From positions 2,684,088-2,748,087 of the forward strand of contig NZ_CP047940.1 of NCBI RefSeq assembly GCF_014280235.1: a stretch of 64,000 bases of DNA. The letters are read 5' to 3'. This DNA comes from Cyanobium sp. NS01. Lineage in GTDB: Bacteria > Cyanobacteriota > Cyanobacteriia > PCC-6307 > Cyanobiaceae. A program made the translations under genes and the position numbers. This document shows positions 15,518-23,715 of this stretch, piece after piece (the first letter of the stretch is position 1; each line of letters opens with the position of its first letter). The notes under the pieces were generated by a model that was given only the letters and a program-made list of their open reading frames with translations, was not told the DNA's origin and made no database searches.

Positions 15518-15559
15518 ACTACACCAGAGCGTCTGATTCATTTCTGTGGTTGACGCTAC
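15518..15559 (-). promoter_or_regulatory. Candidate NtcA-type promoter of nrtP
   Basis: On the minus strand GTA-N8-CAC (15559 to 15546), one base off consensus, is followed after exactly 22 nt by TGTAGT (15523 to 15518), 4 of 6 matches to TATAAT. The transcription start would be near 15511, about 73 nt before the nrtP ATG. Confidence 0.55.
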
Positions 15560-15577
15560 CGAGATCAGCCGATGCTG

Positions 15578-15607
15578 TTCCACGCCATTGGATTCCACGC
15601 CATTGGA
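15578..15607. repeat. Perfect 15-bp tandem duplication
   Basis: Two identical adjacent copies of a 15-bp unit, TTCCACGCCATTGGA (15578-15592 and 15593-15607), between the nrtP promoter and mobA. Being a multiple of three, it keeps the mobA frame open (it would encode STPLD-STPLE). Confidence 0.9.
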
Positions 15608-16277
15608 ACTGATCCCGCCCCAGGCCCCCCTGCGCTGCTGCCTGCTGAGTGGCGGCAGCAGCCGGCGCATGGGCCGGGACAAGGCCCTGCTGGACCATCC
15701 CGCCGGGGGGAGCTGGCTCAGCCACACCCTGGGGCTGCTGGCTGAGCTGGAGGCCCCGATCAGCCTCTGCAGCAATCACCCGAGCCATCGCCAGCTGGCA
15801 GAGCAGCTGCGCTGGTTCAGCCGGCTGGGCCAGGGCCTGCCCCTGGCTGCCTCCCTGCAGCTGATCGAGGAACCCATCCCCCCCCAGGGCCCCCTGCAGG
15901 CCCTGGGCCATCTGATGCACTGCCACCCCGGCGAGCGCCTTTTGCTCTGCCCGGTGGACATGCCCTGGCTGGATCGGCCCAGCCTCGACCAGCTGCAGCG
16001 CAGCGCCGAGGAACGGCCCCGGCAACTATCTGTGGCCTGCGATGGAGCGCGCCTGCACCCCCTGCTGGGGATCTACCCCGCCAGTGAGGCCCTGCGCCGC
16101 GATCTGCACAGCTGGCTGGCCCAGGGGCACCGCAGCATGCACAGCTGGCTGGCCCGCCACACCATCCACCCCGTGCTGCTGCCCGCCAGCGCCCTGCACA
16201 ACTGCAACCGCCCCGAAGACTGGCCGGGGCCCCGGCCCGCCGGGCTCGTCAGTCCGGCGCCCCGGGCGACAGGCTGA
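15603..16277 (+). CDS. mobA: Molybdenum cofactor guanylyltransferase
   Basis: Attaches GMP to Mo-molybdopterin to give the MGD form used by NarB. The GTP-binding signature LLSGGSSRRMGRDKALLDHP is near the N-terminus and LLLCPVDMPWL carries the metal-binding region. The frame is open from a GTG at 15546, but no ATG is available; TTG 15603 (224 residues) puts the glycine-rich loop about 14 residues from the N-terminus, as usual, and leaves the nrtP promoter box and tandem duplication outside most of the gene. The start is uncertain. It is divergent from nrtP and 29 bp upstream of moaA on the same strand. Confidence 0.87.
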   Translation: MELIPPQAPLRCCLLSGGSSRRMGRDKALLDHPAGGSWLSHTLGLLAELEAPISLCSNHPSHRQLAEQLRWFSRLGQGLPLAASLQLIEEPIPPQGPLQALGHLMHCHPGERLLLCPVDMPWLDRPSLDQLQRSAEERPRQLSVACDGARLHPLLGIYPASEALRRDLHSWLAQGHRSMHSWLARHTIHPVLLPASALHNCNRPEDWPGPRPAGLVSPAPRATG

Positions 16278-16306
16278 CGGCATCGTTCTCTGTGCGCTAA
16301 GCCGCC

Positions 16307-17341
16307 GTGGTTGCTGCCGTTCTCGACCAGCTGGGCCGGCGCCCCGGCGTGCTGCGCCTCTCCCTGACGGCCCGGTGCAACCTGGCCTGCCCCTACTGCT
16401 GCCCCGATGACCACGACCCACCGGAGCTGCTGAGCCCTGGCGAGCGGCGCACGCTGATCGCCGTGGCCGCCGGCCTGGGCTTCTCGAGCCTGCGGCTCAC
16501 CGGCGGCGAACCGCTGCTGCACCAGGAGCTGGAGGCCCTGATCGAGGCGGTGCAGGACCTGCGTCAACCTGCCGGCCTGCGCGAGGTCGCCCTCACCACC
16601 AACGGGGTGCTGCTCACGGCCGCGCGGGCCAGGGCCCTGCGGCAGGCGGGCCTCGATCGGATCACCATCAGCCTCGATGGCGCCGATGGCGCCAGCGTGG
16701 CGCTCATGAGCGGCCGGGCCCACCAGGGCGAGCTGTTGCTGGCCCGGGTGCTGGAAGGCGTCCGCCATGCCCGCGAGGCGGGCTTCGATCCCGGGCGCGG
16801 GCAACTCAAACTCAACGCGGTGATCGACCGGCGCCGCAACGCTGACCAGCTGTTGCCCCTGGCGCGCCTGGCCAGAGAGCTGGGGGTGGAGCTGCGCCTG
16901 ATCGAGTTCATGGATGTGGGCAACCGCAACGGCTGGAGCCCAGACCAGGTGCTCACCGCCGCCGAGATGGTTGAGCGGATCGGGAGCCGCTGGCCCCTGC
17001 AGCCCCAGGGCCGGGCCCACCACGGCACCGCCAGCCGCTGGCGCTACCTGGATCGCGACGACGACCTGCACCTGGCCGTGGTGGCATCGATCTCGGCGCC
17101 GTTCTGCGGCGACTGCAACCGGCTGCGGGTGACGGCCGATGGCCAGGCCTACACCTGTCTGTTCGGCACCGCCGGCACCGACCTCAAGCCCTGGCTGCGG
17201 CCGCGGCCCGATGCGGCCGGTCTGCGCGCCCGGCTGCAGGCGCTGTGGGGCCAGCGCCACGATCGCTACAGCGAAGAGCGGGCCCACCTGCAGCCGGGAG
17301 CCTTCCTTCCCCACGCCGAGATGGCCTACCTGGGCGGCTAG
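16307..17341 (+). CDS. moaA: GTP 3',8-cyclase (Moco biosynthesis protein A)
   Basis: Radical SAM enzyme for the first Moco step, converting GTP to cyclic pyranopterin precursor with MoaC. The 344-residue product shows the SAM-cluster cysteines at 24, 28 and 31 (CNLACPYC) and the C-terminal substrate cluster cysteines at 267, 270 and 284 (FCGDCNRLRVT ... YTCLFG). It ends in the conserved double glycine (AYLGG). It starts with GTG 29 bp after mobA. Its stop codon TAG shares the palindrome CTAG (17338-17341) with the stop of the convergent moaB. Confidence 0.96.
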   Translation: MVAAVLDQLGRRPGVLRLSLTARCNLACPYCCPDDHDPPELLSPGERRTLIAVAAGLGFSSLRLTGGEPLLHQELEALIEAVQDLRQPAGLREVALTTNGVLLTAARARALRQAGLDRITISLDGADGASVALMSGRAHQGELLLARVLEGVRHAREAGFDPGRGQLKLNAVIDRRRNADQLLPLARLARELGVELRLIEFMDVGNRNGWSPDQVLTAAEMVERIGSRWPLQPQGRAHHGTASRWRYLDRDDDLHLAVVASISAPFCGDCNRLRVTADGQAYTCLFGTAGTDLKPWLRPRPDAAGLRARLQALWGQRHDRYSEERAHLQPGAFLPHAEMAYLGG

Positions 17342-17862
17342 TCGCCGCTGGGTTCCCCCAGGCGGGGCAGCAGCTGCACCAGGTTGCAGGGACGGGTCTC
17401 GGCGCTGAGCTGGGCCTGGATCAGCCGGTCCCAGGCGGTCTGCACCGCATCGAGCGAGCCTGGCAACACGAACACCACGGTGCCGTTGGCCACCCCCGCC
17501 AGGCAGCGGCTCTGCAGGGAGCTGGTGCCGATGGTCTCGAAGGACAGCACCCGGAACAGTTCACCGAAGCCGTCGATCGTCTTGTCCAGCAGCGGTGCCA
17601 CGGCCTCGGGCGTGCCGTCGCGGCCGGTGAGCCCGGTGCCGCCGGAGCTGATCACCACCTGCACGGCGGGGTCGGCGATCCAGCTGCTCAGAACCGCGCG
17701 GATGCGGTAGCGGTTGTCGGGCACCAGCTGCCGATCGGCCAGCCGGTGGCCCGCGGCCTGCAGGCGCTCCAGCAGGGCAGCACCGGAGTGGTCGTCCGCC
17801 AGGGTGCGCGTGTCCGACACGGTGAGCAAGGCAATGGCAAGACCCACCCGAATCGGCTCCAA
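17338..17862 (-). CDS. moaB: Molybdopterin adenylyltransferase-type protein MoaB/MogA
   Basis: A 174-residue protein of the MoaB/MogA family that adenylates molybdopterin before Mo insertion. Signatures: LLTVSDTRTLADDHSGAALL at the N-terminus and VVISSGGTGLTGRDGTPEAV, the molybdopterin-binding loop, plus VFVLPGSLDAVQTAWDRL. It converges on moaA with a 4-bp overlap in which the two TAG stops read opposite strands of CTAG, and diverges from moaD. Confidence 0.93.
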   Translation of the reverse strand: MEPIRVGLAIALLTVSDTRTLADDHSGAALLERLQAAGHRLADRQLVPDNRYRIRAVLSSWIADPAVQVVISSGGTGLTGRDGTPEAVAPLLDKTIDGFGELFRVLSFETIGTSSLQSRCLAGVANGTVVFVLPGSLDAVQTAWDRLIQAQLSAETRPCNLVQLLPRLGEPSGD

Positions 17863-17929
17863 AGCGCCATTGTGGGTCCATTGAACCCGGCTTCAGGCCC
17901 CTGCGCTGCAGGGCCCTCAGCCGCCAGCC

Positions 17930-18247
17930 ATGCCGAAGCCAGCCCTGGGTCAGAGCAACGCGGAGCAACCGCTGCGGGTGCTGCTGTTCGCCTCACTGCG
18001 GGAGCGGGCCGGCTGGAGCGAACGGCAACTGGCCCTGCCGGCACGGGAGCCGGTCACGGCCCTGGAGATCTGGGAGCAGCTGGGACTCGCTGAGCCGGAA
18101 CAACCAGCCTCCAGAACCTCCACCCCTCTCCGCCGGGGCTGGCCGGCCGGTCTGCGCGTTGCCATCAACCAGCGCTTCGCCGCGGCGGAGCAGCCCCTGC
18201 AGGCGGGCGACGAGCTGGCCTTCCTGCCGCCGATCAGCGGAGGTTGA
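17930..18247 (+). CDS. moaD: Molybdopterin synthase small subunit
   Basis: Ubiquitin-fold sulfur carrier that delivers sulfur via its C-terminal Gly-Gly thiocarboxylate to make molybdopterin. The 105-residue product ends in FLPPISGG, the obligatory terminus, and begins its fold at LRVLLFASLRERAGWSE. It is slightly longer than usual (about 80) because of a 13-residue N-terminal tail and an insertion around residues 57-72. It is followed directly by moaE, the large subunit. Confidence 0.93.
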   Translation: MPKPALGQSNAEQPLRVLLFASLRERAGWSERQLALPAREPVTALEIWEQLGLAEPEQPASRTSTPLRRGWPAGLRVAINQRFAAAEQPLQAGDELAFLPPISGG

Positions 18248-18249
18248 GC

Positions 18250-18702
18250 GTGGAGCTGACCCTCGCGCTCCAGCCCCAGCCATTCGATCCGCTGCATCAC
18301 CTGGAGGGCTGGCAGCGGGCGCAGGCCGATGGGCCACGTGGAGCCAGCGCCGCTGAAGCCTGGTTCATCGGCCGGGTGCGGGGCCACGACGGCCGGGGGG
18401 AGCCCCTGGAGGCCCTGGAGCTGGAGCACTATCCCGGCATGACGGAGCACTGCCTGCGCAGCCAGGCCGAGCAGCTGGGCCGGCACCATGGCGCCAGCGC
18501 CCTGCTGGTGCAGCACCGGGTGGGGCGGGTGCTGCCGGGCGAGGCGATCGTGCTGGTGGCCGTGGCCGCTGACCGGCGCGGGCCCGCCCAGCGCTGCTGT
18601 CAGGCCCTGCTGGAGGCCCTCAAGCACGACGCGCCGTTCTGGAAACGGGAGTGGCTGCGCAGCGGCGCAAGCCGCTGGGTGGAGGGCAACACCGCCTTCT
18701 GA
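18250..18702 (+). CDS. moaE: Molybdopterin synthase catalytic subunit
   Basis: Large subunit of molybdopterin synthase. Visible motifs: WFIGRVRGHDGRGEPLEALE and LELEHYPGMTEHCLRSQAEQ, then HRVGRVLPGEAIVLVAVAAD and DAPFWKREWL with the conserved Lys. 150 residues from GTG 18250; a TTG at 18244 overlapping the moaD stop is an alternative start that would give ATGA-like coupling. It converges on moeA; a short perfect palindrome GGCCCCAAGGGGCC lies at 18703-18716 between them. Confidence 0.95.
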   Translation: MELTLALQPQPFDPLHHLEGWQRAQADGPRGASAAEAWFIGRVRGHDGRGEPLEALELEHYPGMTEHCLRSQAEQLGRHHGASALLVQHRVGRVLPGEAIVLVAVAADRRGPAQRCCQALLEALKHDAPFWKREWLRSGASRWVEGNTAF

Positions 18703-18722
18703 GGCCCCAAGGGGCCGCCGCC

Positions 18723-19967
18723 CTAGAAGATCGGCAGCCGCAGCAGCTGGGCCCAGACGCTGGCCCCCGCCTCGAGGCCAGCGCAGTCGGCGGGGAGTTC
18801 CAGCAACAGGTCTGCCCCCTGCAACGAGCCGATCCGGGAAGAGGCCTGGCTGCCTTCCAACCGGGCCAGGAGCTGGCCCGCAGGCCCCACCTCCAGGCGG
18901 GCCCGGGCCAGCTCAGGCCGGCCCGGGGAACGCCGCAGGGGCGTGGCCAGCTGCACCTGCAGGCGCGGCAGCAGGGTCACCTCGGCGCCCTCCAGCCGCT
19001 GCAGGGCCGGCCAGAGCAGCTGCAGCGCCGTGATCGCCGCCGCCACCGGGTTGCCCGGCAGCCCGAAGAACGGCCGGCCCAGCACCGCCCCGAAGGCAAA
19101 GGGGCGGCCCGGCCTGAGGAGCAGCTTCCAGAACGCCACGGCGCCCAGCTCCTCCACCAGGGGACGGATCCAGTCGCTGTCGCCCGCCGACACCCCACCG
19201 GTGCTCACGACCACATCGCAGCTGGCCGCGAGCTGCTCAAGGGACCGCCGCAGACTCTGCGGGTCATCGGCCACCACCAGGGGGGCCTGCACGCCGTAGC
19301 CCAGCCGCGCCAGCAGAGCCTCCAGCAGGGTGCCGTTGCTCTCCCAGATCGCCCCCGCTGGCCGCGGCTGCCCCACCGGCGTGAGCTCATCGCCGCTGAT
19401 CAGCAGGCCCAGCCGCGGCTGCGGCCGCAGCGGCAGGCAGGCCACGCCGCAGCTGGCCAGCCGGGCCAGGTCGGCGGGCCCCAGGCGCTGGCCGGCCCCG
19501 ATCAGCACCTGGCCGGGGGCAGCCTCCTCGTCGGCCGCCCGGATCCAGGGGTTGGCTCCAGCCTCGCGCTGCAACACCAGCTCGGTGCCGGCTGGATCGA
19601 CCCCCGCCAGCTCCTGGGGCAGCACCCGCTCCGAGCCCTCAGGCACCGGAGCCCCCGTGAGAATGCGCAGGGCCTCGCCGGCCTGGAGCGGGCGCTCGAA
19701 CGGGGCGCCGGGGGCGGAGCGTCCCACCAGCCGCCAGCGGCTGCCGAGGGGCGGCGGCGGCGCCGAGCCAGCCAGGGCGTAGCCATCCATGATCGAGGCA
19801 CGGAACCCCGGCACCGCCTGGGCCGCCACCACCGCCGCGGCCGTGACCCGGCCCAGCGCCGCGGCCAGGGGCAGCTCTTCCGAGCCGGGGAGGGGGTGGA
19901 GTGCCTCCAGCACCTGGCGGCGGGCGACGTCCAGCGGCAGGCCCTCAGCGGGGAACGGTTCTGTCAT
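18723..19967 (-). CDS. moeA: Molybdopterin molybdenumtransferase
   Basis: Inserts molybdate into adenylated molybdopterin. 414 residues with the MoeA order: N-terminal region with FRASIMDGYAL, the lever domain with TGAPVPEGSERVLPQE, the MoCF-binding core with VVVSTGGVSAGDSDWIRPLV, then RPGRPFAFGAVLGRPFFGLP followed by GNPVAAAITA, and a beta-barrel C-terminus. It lies 6 bp after the phosphatase-MoaC fusion gene on the same strand and must be co-transcribed with it. Confidence 0.95.
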   Translation of the reverse strand: MTEPFPAEGLPLDVARRQVLEALHPLPGSEELPLAAALGRVTAAAVVAAQAVPGFRASIMDGYALAGSAPPPPLGSRWRLVGRSAPGAPFERPLQAGEALRILTGAPVPEGSERVLPQELAGVDPAGTELVLQREAGANPWIRAADEEAAPGQVLIGAGQRLGPADLARLASCGVACLPLRPQPRLGLLISGDELTPVGQPRPAGAIWESNGTLLEALLARLGYGVQAPLVVADDPQSLRRSLEQLAASCDVVVSTGGVSAGDSDWIRPLVEELGAVAFWKLLLRPGRPFAFGAVLGRPFFGLPGNPVAAAITALQLLWPALQRLEGAEVTLLPRLQVQLATPLRRSPGRPELARARLEVGPAGQLLARLEGSQASSRIGSLQGADLLLELPADCAGLEAGASVWAQLLRLPIF

Positions 19968-19973
19968 GGCGGC

Positions 19974-21350
19974 TCAGACCTCCGCTTCGGGGCGGACCCA
20001 GGCCCCATTCCGCCCACCGTCCTTGCGCACCAGCCGCACCGGCCCGATGGTCATGGCGGGATCCCGGGACTTCACCATGTCGTACAGGGTGAGCAGACCC
20101 ACCTGCACGGCCGTGAGCGCTTCCATCTCCACCCCGGTGGGGCCGGTGGTGCGGGCTGCCACCTCCACCCTGAGACCGGAGCGCTGCTGCGCCGGCTCGA
20201 TCGTCACGTCCAGACCGGTCAGGGCCAGGGGGTGGCAGAGGGGAATCAGCTCCGAGGTGCGCTTGGCCGCCTGGATCGCCGCCACCCTGGCCACGGCCAG
20301 CACATCCCCCTTGGCGGTGCGGCCCTCCAGCACCGCCGCCAGCAGCGCCGGGTCCATGCTGATGAAGCCCTCCGCCACGGCGCTGCGCAGGCTGGGGGGC
20401 CGCTCCCCCACCTCCACCATGCGGGCCTCGCCGCGGCTGTTCAGGTGGGTGAGCGCCGGTGCCTCCAACCAGGCCGCGGCGCCGGGGCAGTGGTGCACCA
20501 CACCCTCCACCACCCCGGCGGCGTAGTTGCCGTTCATGCCCATGAACTCCCCCTGGGCCAGATAGAGCTGCTGCCGGGCGGCAGCGGGCAGGCCCAGGGC
20601 CTGCTTCAACGCGGGATCGGCGTTGGCCACCAGGATCGAGCGCAGCTCGCTCTGGAGCACCGGCAGGTCGTTGCCGCTGTCACCGGCGAACAGGGTGTCG
20701 TCGCGGCCGAAGCCCAGCTGGGCCATCAGGAAGCGCACGGCGTGCAGCTTCGTGGCTGAAGCGGGCAGCACATCCAGCAGGCCCACGCCGGCGGGCTCAT
20801 CCAGGCTGTGGATCACGCTGGCCGCCACCCCCTCCTGCGCCAGCCGCGCCTCGATGCGGGCCCGCAGCGGTGCCACCTCCAGGGCCGGGTCCACATAGAA
20901 GCTCAGCTTGTGGAGGCTCTGGTGGCTGGGCTCCTGCAGCCGCAGCTCCGGCAGGTGCTCCAGCAGCGGCCACAGCGCCTCGCCGCTGCGGCCGCCCCAG
21001 TCGGCGGCGATCGCCCCATCCCAGCCCCGCTGCCGGATCCAGCCGGACGGCCCTACCTCCAGGATGGTGGTGCCCACATCGGCGACCACCCAGGCCGGCT
21101 CGGGCAGGGAGTAGCGCTCGATCGCCTCGGCCACCAGGGCCGGATCCCGGCCGGACACGTAGGCCAGGGTGACCTGGGGCCGCTGCACCAGGCGGGCGAA
21201 CAGGCTCCGGGCTGCGCTGGATTCGCTCTGGTGGCCGTTCGGCACCAGGGTGCGGTCGAGATCACTGCAGAGCAGCAGCCGTGAGGGGGGCAGCGGCCGT
21301 TGGCCAGCCTGAGCTGGCGGTTGCAAAGCCGAGCGGGGATCGGAGGCCAT
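19974..21350 (-). CDS. Fusion of sucrose-phosphatase-like HAD domain with MoaC
   Basis: One uninterrupted frame of 458 residues. Residues about 23-295 form an HAD hydrolase of the sucrose-6-phosphate phosphatase type: motif [15 protein letters not shown] with Asp30 and Asp32, Lys201 in TKLHAVRF, and motif [12 protein letters not shown] with Asp224 and Asp228, all intact. Residues about 298-458 form a complete MoaC (cyclic pyranopterin monophosphate synthase): [29 protein letters not shown] with Lys348, [24 protein letters not shown], and LYDMVKS with Asp424 and Lys427. The join is direct. A GGAGG lies 5 nt before GTG codon 285 (20498), so a separate MoaC could also start internally. No other moaC is in the window. 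It lies 69 bp after the SPS gene and 6 bp before moeA. Confidence 0.92.
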   Translation of the reverse strand: MASDPRSALQPPAQAGQRPLPPSRLLLCSDLDRTLVPNGHQSESSAARSLFARLVQRPQVTLAYVSGRDPALVAEAIERYSLPEPAWVVADVGTTILEVGPSGWIRQRGWDGAIAADWGGRSGEALWPLLEHLPELRLQEPSHQSLHKLSFYVDPALEVAPLRARIEARLAQEGVAASVIHSLDEPAGVGLLDVLPASATKLHAVRFLMAQLGFGRDDTLFAGDSGNDLPVLQSELRSILVANADPALKQALGLPAAARQQLYLAQGEFMGMNGNYAAGVVEGVVHHCPGAAAWLEAPALTHLNSRGEARMVEVGERPPSLRSAVAEGFISMDPALLAAVLEGRTAKGDVLAVARVAAIQAAKRTSELIPLCHPLALTGLDVTIEPAQQRSGLRVEVAARTTGPTGVEMEALTAVQVGLLTLYDMVKSRDPAMTIGPVRLVRKDGGRNGAWVRPEAEV

Positions 21351-21419
21351 CAGCCGAGGGGGCCCTCCCCACACGTCTACGCCCGACAAGTCTGGCGCGG
21401 GGGGGCGCTGGTCCAGGGG

Positions 21420-23600
21420 CTAGAGGCTGAGGAAGTCGTAGTGGTCGATCGCCTCGAGAATGCCCCGGGCATGGGACTGGGAGGCCAGGTAGATGTGTTC
21501 CGTCTCGCCCAGGTTGGAGAGTTCCTCGCAATGGCGGTTGGCCACCACCACGCCGAGGGTGTTGCCGCGCAGCATGTCTTCATCGCCCCCTGAACCGCCG
21601 GTGACCAGGATTCGCTCCAGGGGGATCCGCCAGCGCTGGGCCGCGAAGCGCAGCGCCTGGCCCTTGGAGGCGCGGGCCGGCACCAGATCCAGATACTGGC
21701 CGAAGGACAGGGTGAGATTCACCGACAGCTCGTGCTGCCGCAGCAGGGCCCGCACCTCCTCCACCGCGGGAGCCAGAGCGCCGTCGTAGTGATACGACAA
21801 CTTGAAGGTGCTCTGTTCGTTGCGCGCCTGGAGGTGCAGCCCAGGCAGTTCCCGCAGCAGCCGCCGGATCACCCACGGGGTCCACAGGTGGTTGATGTGG
21901 GAGGCCCAGGCCAGATCGGGCAACCAGTTCGGCGAGTAGTAGATCTCCGTGCCCAGGCTGGTGATCAGGATGTCCGGCAGGGGAATGGCGTACTCGCGGA
22001 TGATGCCCAGCACCGAATCGAGGCGGCGGCCGCTGGCGATGCCGAACAGCCAGTCGTTGCCGCGCTCCCTGAGCACGGCGCTGAGCTGGTCGAGGCCGGC
22101 CCGGTCGCCCAGCAGGGTGTTGTCCACCGCCGAGAACAGAGCCTTGCTGTGGCCGCGGGTGCTGCGCACCATCGGTGGTGCCGGCACGTCGAGACTGCCC
22201 TCCACCAGGTGGCGCAGTTTGCACAGGTAGGTCTCGGCATGGGCGTCCCAGGAGTAGTGGCGGGCCACCAGCCGGGCACCGTTACTGGAGAAGCTCTGCC
22301 AGCGGCGGGAGTCGGCCAGGATCGCCAGCAGAGCCTCGGCCATGGCCCCGGTGTTGAGGGGGTCCACCAGCAGGCCATTGCGGCAGTTGGCGATGATGTC
22401 CACCGGTCCACCGTTTTCGGTGGCCACCACGGGCAAGCCACTGGCGGCCGCCTCCAGCAGCGTGAGCCCGAACGGCTCGGTGAGGGCCGGATTGATGAAC
22501 ACCCCCCGCGAGGCCGCGGCCAGGCGGTAGATCATCGGCACCTGCTCGGCGCTGTGATGCTTGGGCAGCGCCACCCGGCCATGCAGCCCATGGCTGTCGA
22601 TCGCCACCAACAGCTCGATGAACACGGCCTGCGGACCCTCATCGAGATCGCGGATGTCATCGCGGTTGCCGGCCACGATCACCAGGTTGGCCTGTTCCTG
22701 CAGGGGCAGGCTGGCGCCGTAGGCCTCCACCAGCGTGATCAGGTTCTTGCGCAGATCGGGCCGTGACAGGGCCAGGATGATCGGCTTCTGCGGCTGCTTC
22801 AGAAACCACGCCAGGCTGGCCTTGAACGACTCGGCAGCGGCGATGTCGTGATCAGACGAGCCGTTCGGGGCGGCCTCAGGCAGGTGGAACTGCTCGAGAT
22901 CGGTGCCCGGCGGTATCACCACCATCTTGGCGGGGATGGAACCGTCATAGAGCCCGTATTGATCTTCGATCTCATTGCGGGTGCTGGTGATCACCAGGGA
23001 GGCCTGGGTGATCACCTCTTCCTCGGCATCGATGCGGCGCGAGATGTTGTATCGGCTCTCGATCTGCTCCAGCGACAGCCCCATCGAGAGCAGCCGCCGG
23101 TACTTGTCCCGCCCCAGGGAGTGGCCGGTGTGCACCAGGGGCAGTCCAGTGCGGTGGGCCAGCCTCACTCCCACATAGCCGGCATCGGCGTAGTGGCTGT
23201 GCAGCACATCGGGCCGCTGGGGCTGGGCCTGGATCCAGGCCAGCAGGTTGTCGGTGAAGCTGTCGAGGTGGTCCCAGAGCTCCTCCTTGCGCAGGTACTC
23301 CGCCGGACCGGCCTCAATGCGCACGATCCGGGCCCCGGGCCCGAGCGGCTCCAGCGGCACGGCGTAGTCGGCGCTCACAGCCGGATCGGCCACCAGCCGG
23401 GTCACCAGATCCACCCCCGCCACCTGGGGGTGGCGAGCCAGCGCCCGGGAGAGCTCCACCACATATTTGCTCTGGCCGCCCGTGTCGGCGTCGCGGCCCA
23501 GTTCCAGATCGTGGCCGCGGATGAGGCCATGCAGGCTGATCAGCAGCAGGCGCAGCGGCGCTGCGGAACCGCCGGGCTCAGACTCGGACTGGGCTGGCAA
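21420..23600 (-). CDS. Sucrose-phosphate synthase with degenerate phosphatase-like domain
   Basis: Makes sucrose-6-phosphate from a nucleotide-sugar and fructose-6-phosphate, for sucrose as compatible solute. 726 residues: an N-terminal GT-B glycosyltransferase (family GT4) with LISLHGLIRGHDLELGRDAD, TGGQSKYVVELSRALA, HSHYADAGYVG and the sugar-nucleotide motif PALTEPFGLTLLEAAASGLP; then a C-terminal HAD-like domain (about 490-726). There motif I reads FSAVDNTLLGD and motif IV GGSGGDED, lacking the first catalytic Asp, so this domain is probably inactive, as in other cyanobacterial SPS. Activity would come from the next gene's phosphatase domain. The start is a TTG; no better start is seen. 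Confidence 0.93.
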   Translation of the reverse strand: MPAQSESEPGGSAAPLRLLLISLHGLIRGHDLELGRDADTGGQSKYVVELSRALARHPQVAGVDLVTRLVADPAVSADYAVPLEPLGPGARIVRIEAGPAEYLRKEELWDHLDSFTDNLLAWIQAQPQRPDVLHSHYADAGYVGVRLAHRTGLPLVHTGHSLGRDKYRRLLSMGLSLEQIESRYNISRRIDAEEEVITQASLVITSTRNEIEDQYGLYDGSIPAKMVVIPPGTDLEQFHLPEAAPNGSSDHDIAAAESFKASLAWFLKQPQKPIILALSRPDLRKNLITLVEAYGASLPLQEQANLVIVAGNRDDIRDLDEGPQAVFIELLVAIDSHGLHGRVALPKHHSAEQVPMIYRLAAASRGVFINPALTEPFGLTLLEAAASGLPVVATENGGPVDIIANCRNGLLVDPLNTGAMAEALLAILADSRRWQSFSSNGARLVARHYSWDAHAETYLCKLRHLVEGSLDVPAPPMVRSTRGHSKALFSAVDNTLLGDRAGLDQLSAVLRERGNDWLFGIASGRRLDSVLGIIREYAIPLPDILITSLGTEIYYSPNWLPDLAWASHINHLWTPWVIRRLLRELPGLHLQARNEQSTFKLSYHYDGALAPAVEEVRALLRQHELSVNLTLSFGQYLDLVPARASKGQALRFAAQRWRIPLERILVTGGSGGDEDMLRGNTLGVVVANRHCEELSNLGETEHIYLASQSHARGILEAIDHYDFLSL

Positions 23601-23715
23601 CGGGATGGCGACAGGCAGCGGGGAGCCCCTCTAGCCTGATCGAAGACGACCCAGGGAGCAAGAAGGCGTCTGGCCGCCGGGGGAGACAGGAGCAGCGGCA
23701 GCGGGCCATGGGAGG

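Noticed and set aside
18651..20759. A 702-residue plus-strand frame antisense to moeA and the fusion gene.
   Set aside because: Composition is dominated by Arg, Gln, His and Gly, the mirror of GC-rich Leu/Ala/Pro codons; no domain is seen and the opposite strand has clear families.
21420..22100. C-terminal HAD domain of SPS as an active sucrose phosphatase.
   Set aside because: Motif I lacks the nucleophilic Asp (FSAVDNT) and motif IV is altered (GGSGGDED); such domains in cyanobacterial SPS are usually inactive.
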